Shown one piece after another: positions 62,923 to 64,000 of a stretch of 64,000 nt of DNA. The stretch lies in NCBI GenBank assembly GCA_014584295.1, contig JACTNC010000019.1, forward strand, positions 62,001-126,000. The letters run 5' to 3'. The stretch comes from Verrucomicrobiota bacterium (GTDB taxonomy: Bacteria; Verrucomicrobiota; Verrucomicrobiia; Opitutales; Opitutaceae). The position numbers were made by a program, and so were the translations under genes. Below the pieces are notes generated by a model, which saw nothing but the letters and a program-made list of their open reading frames with translations, searched no databases and had not been told where the DNA came from. How positions within the stretch are numbered: position 1 is the stretch's first letter; each line of letters opens with the position of its first letter.

Positions 62923-63462
62923 ATGAGTCGCATTGGCAAACAACCCGTTTCCATTCCCGAGAAGGTCAAGGTCGACGTAAAGCCGGGCAATACCGTGCAT
63001 GTCGAGGGACCCAAGGGCAAAGTTCACAAGACCTTTGATTCAGTCGTAAAGATTTCGGTTTCGGACAAGAAGGTCCGTTTCGCGCCGACGGAAGAGACCC
63101 GCTTTGCCCGGGCCATGTTTGGTACGGCCCGTTCCGTTGTCGCCGGCATGGTCAAGGGCGTGTCGGAAGGATTCGTCAAGGAACTCGAGATCCAGGGCGT
63201 TGGTTTCAAGGCCACGCAGAAGGGCAAGCAGATCGATTTTGCCTTGGGCTATTCCCATCCGATCCTCTTCGACATCCCCGAAGGCATCAAGATCACCATC
63301 ACCGACCAGACGAAGCTCAAGGTCGAGGGTGCGGACAAGCAGCTCGTTGGTGCGGTCACCGCCGAGATCCGCAGCTATTATCCGCCGGAGCCCTACAAGG
63401 GCAAGGGTGTACGCATTGTTGGCGAGCGTGTCCGCCGCAAGGAAGGCAAGACCGTCGCCTAA
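62923..63462 (+). CDS. rplF: 50S ribosomal protein L6
   Basis: 179 residues from the ATG at 62923, preceded by GAGGAG. 'SRIGKQPVSIPEKVKVDVKP' opens the protein; the second repeat ends 'PPEPYKGKGVRIVGERVRRK'. It lies near the factor-binding site with L7/L12. Confidence 0.99.
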   Translation: MSRIGKQPVSIPEKVKVDVKPGNTVHVEGPKGKVHKTFDSVVKISVSDKKVRFAPTEETRFARAMFGTARSVVAGMVKGVSEGFVKELEIQGVGFKATQKGKQIDFALGYSHPILFDIPEGIKITITDQTKLKVEGADKQLVGAVTAEIRSYYPPEPYKGKGVRIVGERVRRKEGKTVA

Positions 63463-63550
63463 GCCAATAACACGGATGTGCGGACCGTTCCCAGCCTGGG
63501 AATCCCACAAGGCCGCCTGAACGACGCGCATTCACTTCCCACTTGTTTCA

Positions 63551-63913
63551 ATGAACACCATTCAAAAAGCAGACCTCCTCCAGAAACGCCGCTGGCGCAT
63601 CCGGAAGAAGGTCAACGGTACGAGCGCACGCCCGCGTCTGAGCGTGAAATTCAGTGCCAAACACATCTACGCGCAGGCGATCGACGACTCCGCAGGCTCC
63701 ACGCTTGTTTTCCTGTCGAGCCTGGATGCCTCCCTCCGCAAGCAAAACATCAAGGCCAACCTCGCCGGTGCAAAGGCCTTGGGCACCGCATTTGCCGACA
63801 AGGCAAAGGCAGCAGGCCTGTCAGCGGTGATCTTTGACCGCAGCGGCGCCCGTTATCATGGCAAGGTCAAGGGCTTTGCCGAAGCTGCCCGCGAAGGCGG
63901 CCTGGTGTTTTAA
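63551..63913 (+). CDS. rplR: 50S ribosomal protein L18
   Basis: 120 residues. 'KRRWRIRKKVNGTSARPRLS' and 'KFSAKHIYAQAIDDSAGSTL' are typical. The C-terminus has 'FDRSGARYHGKVKGFAEAAR'. It binds 5S rRNA with L5. The spacer from rplF is 88 bases. Confidence 0.98.
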   Translation: MNTIQKADLLQKRRWRIRKKVNGTSARPRLSVKFSAKHIYAQAIDDSAGSTLVFLSSLDASLRKQNIKANLAGAKALGTAFADKAKAAGLSAVIFDRSGARYHGKVKGFAEAAREGGLVF

Positions 63914-63924
63914 CTCCCCTGCTC

Positions 63925-64000
63925 ATGAGCACTGATCAAGTTTCCAACACTCCAGCAACTGCCGACACACCTGCGACGGAAGGCCGTCCCTCCGGACGCC
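63925..64000 (+). CDS. rpsE: 30S ribosomal protein S5, N-terminal fragment
   Basis: Open to the end of the window; only 25 codons are present, encoding a Thr/Ala/Pro-rich leader ('MSTDQVSNTPATADTPATEG'). The identity rests on its place after rplR in the spc order (rplF-rplR-rpsE), since the conserved S5 domain lies outside. Many S5 proteins in related groups have such low-complexity extensions. Confidence 0.72.
   Translation, partial: MSTDQVSNTPATADTPATEGRPSGR

Overview
The window is a moderately GC-rich bacterial chromosome segment. It most likely comes from a Verrucomicrobiota member near the Opitutales/Opitutaceae. That placement is inferred from gene content: a TonB receptor with secreted glycosidases, a DUF481 outer-membrane protein with a 'LxLxNGDRxTGxL' N-terminal domain, a metzincin with duplicated C-terminal domains of a kind common in that group, DUF1593 and DUF4038 proteins, and many start codons without a Shine-Dalgarno site. 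No marker search was possible.

Positions 1-10,000 are a carbohydrate-use region. It holds the 3' end of a TonB-dependent receptor, a GNAT acetyltransferase, and a run of exported enzymes on the + strand: a GH140/DUF4038-like hydrolase, a GH38-like protein, a GH36 alpha-galactosidase-like enzyme and an M19 dipeptidase. Positions 10,000-15,800 carry housekeeping genes. pyrH, frr, proB and a UvrD-type helicase form a minus-strand run, and nadD-rsfS diverges from it. Positions 15,800-24,600 are mixed: a DUF481 protein, an isolated type IV pilin/pseudopilin unit with its own terminator, a membrane GT-C/TPR protein overlapping antisense with a GT2 glycosyltransferase, a solitary RAYT-like transposase and a secreted metzincin. 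clpB follows.

Positions 27,300-34,100 are a minus-strand set: SufE-like and TatD genes (coupled), a secreted C69 peptidase, a DUF1593 gene that looks broken at its N-terminus, and a tandem alpha/beta-hydrolase esterase. Positions 34,147-38,780 are a + strand operon: a TPR protein, ExbB-like, ExbD-like and a single-pass protein with a possible TonB-like C-terminus. By eye, the ExbB/ExbD pair lacks the residues usually needed for proton coupling. This is the most interesting protein-level signal in the window.

From 38,891 to the end is one long + strand information-processing cluster: tRNA-Thr, tuf, tRNA-Trp, secE, nusG, rplKAJL, rpoBC, then rpsL, rpsG, fusA, then the S10 and spc ribosomal protein genes up to a truncated rpsE. 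The 504-base gap between rpoC and rpsL has no convincing gene. It holds three intrinsic-terminator-like hairpins, and one of these is preceded by a second stem-loop, so a small RNA or attenuator there is plausible.
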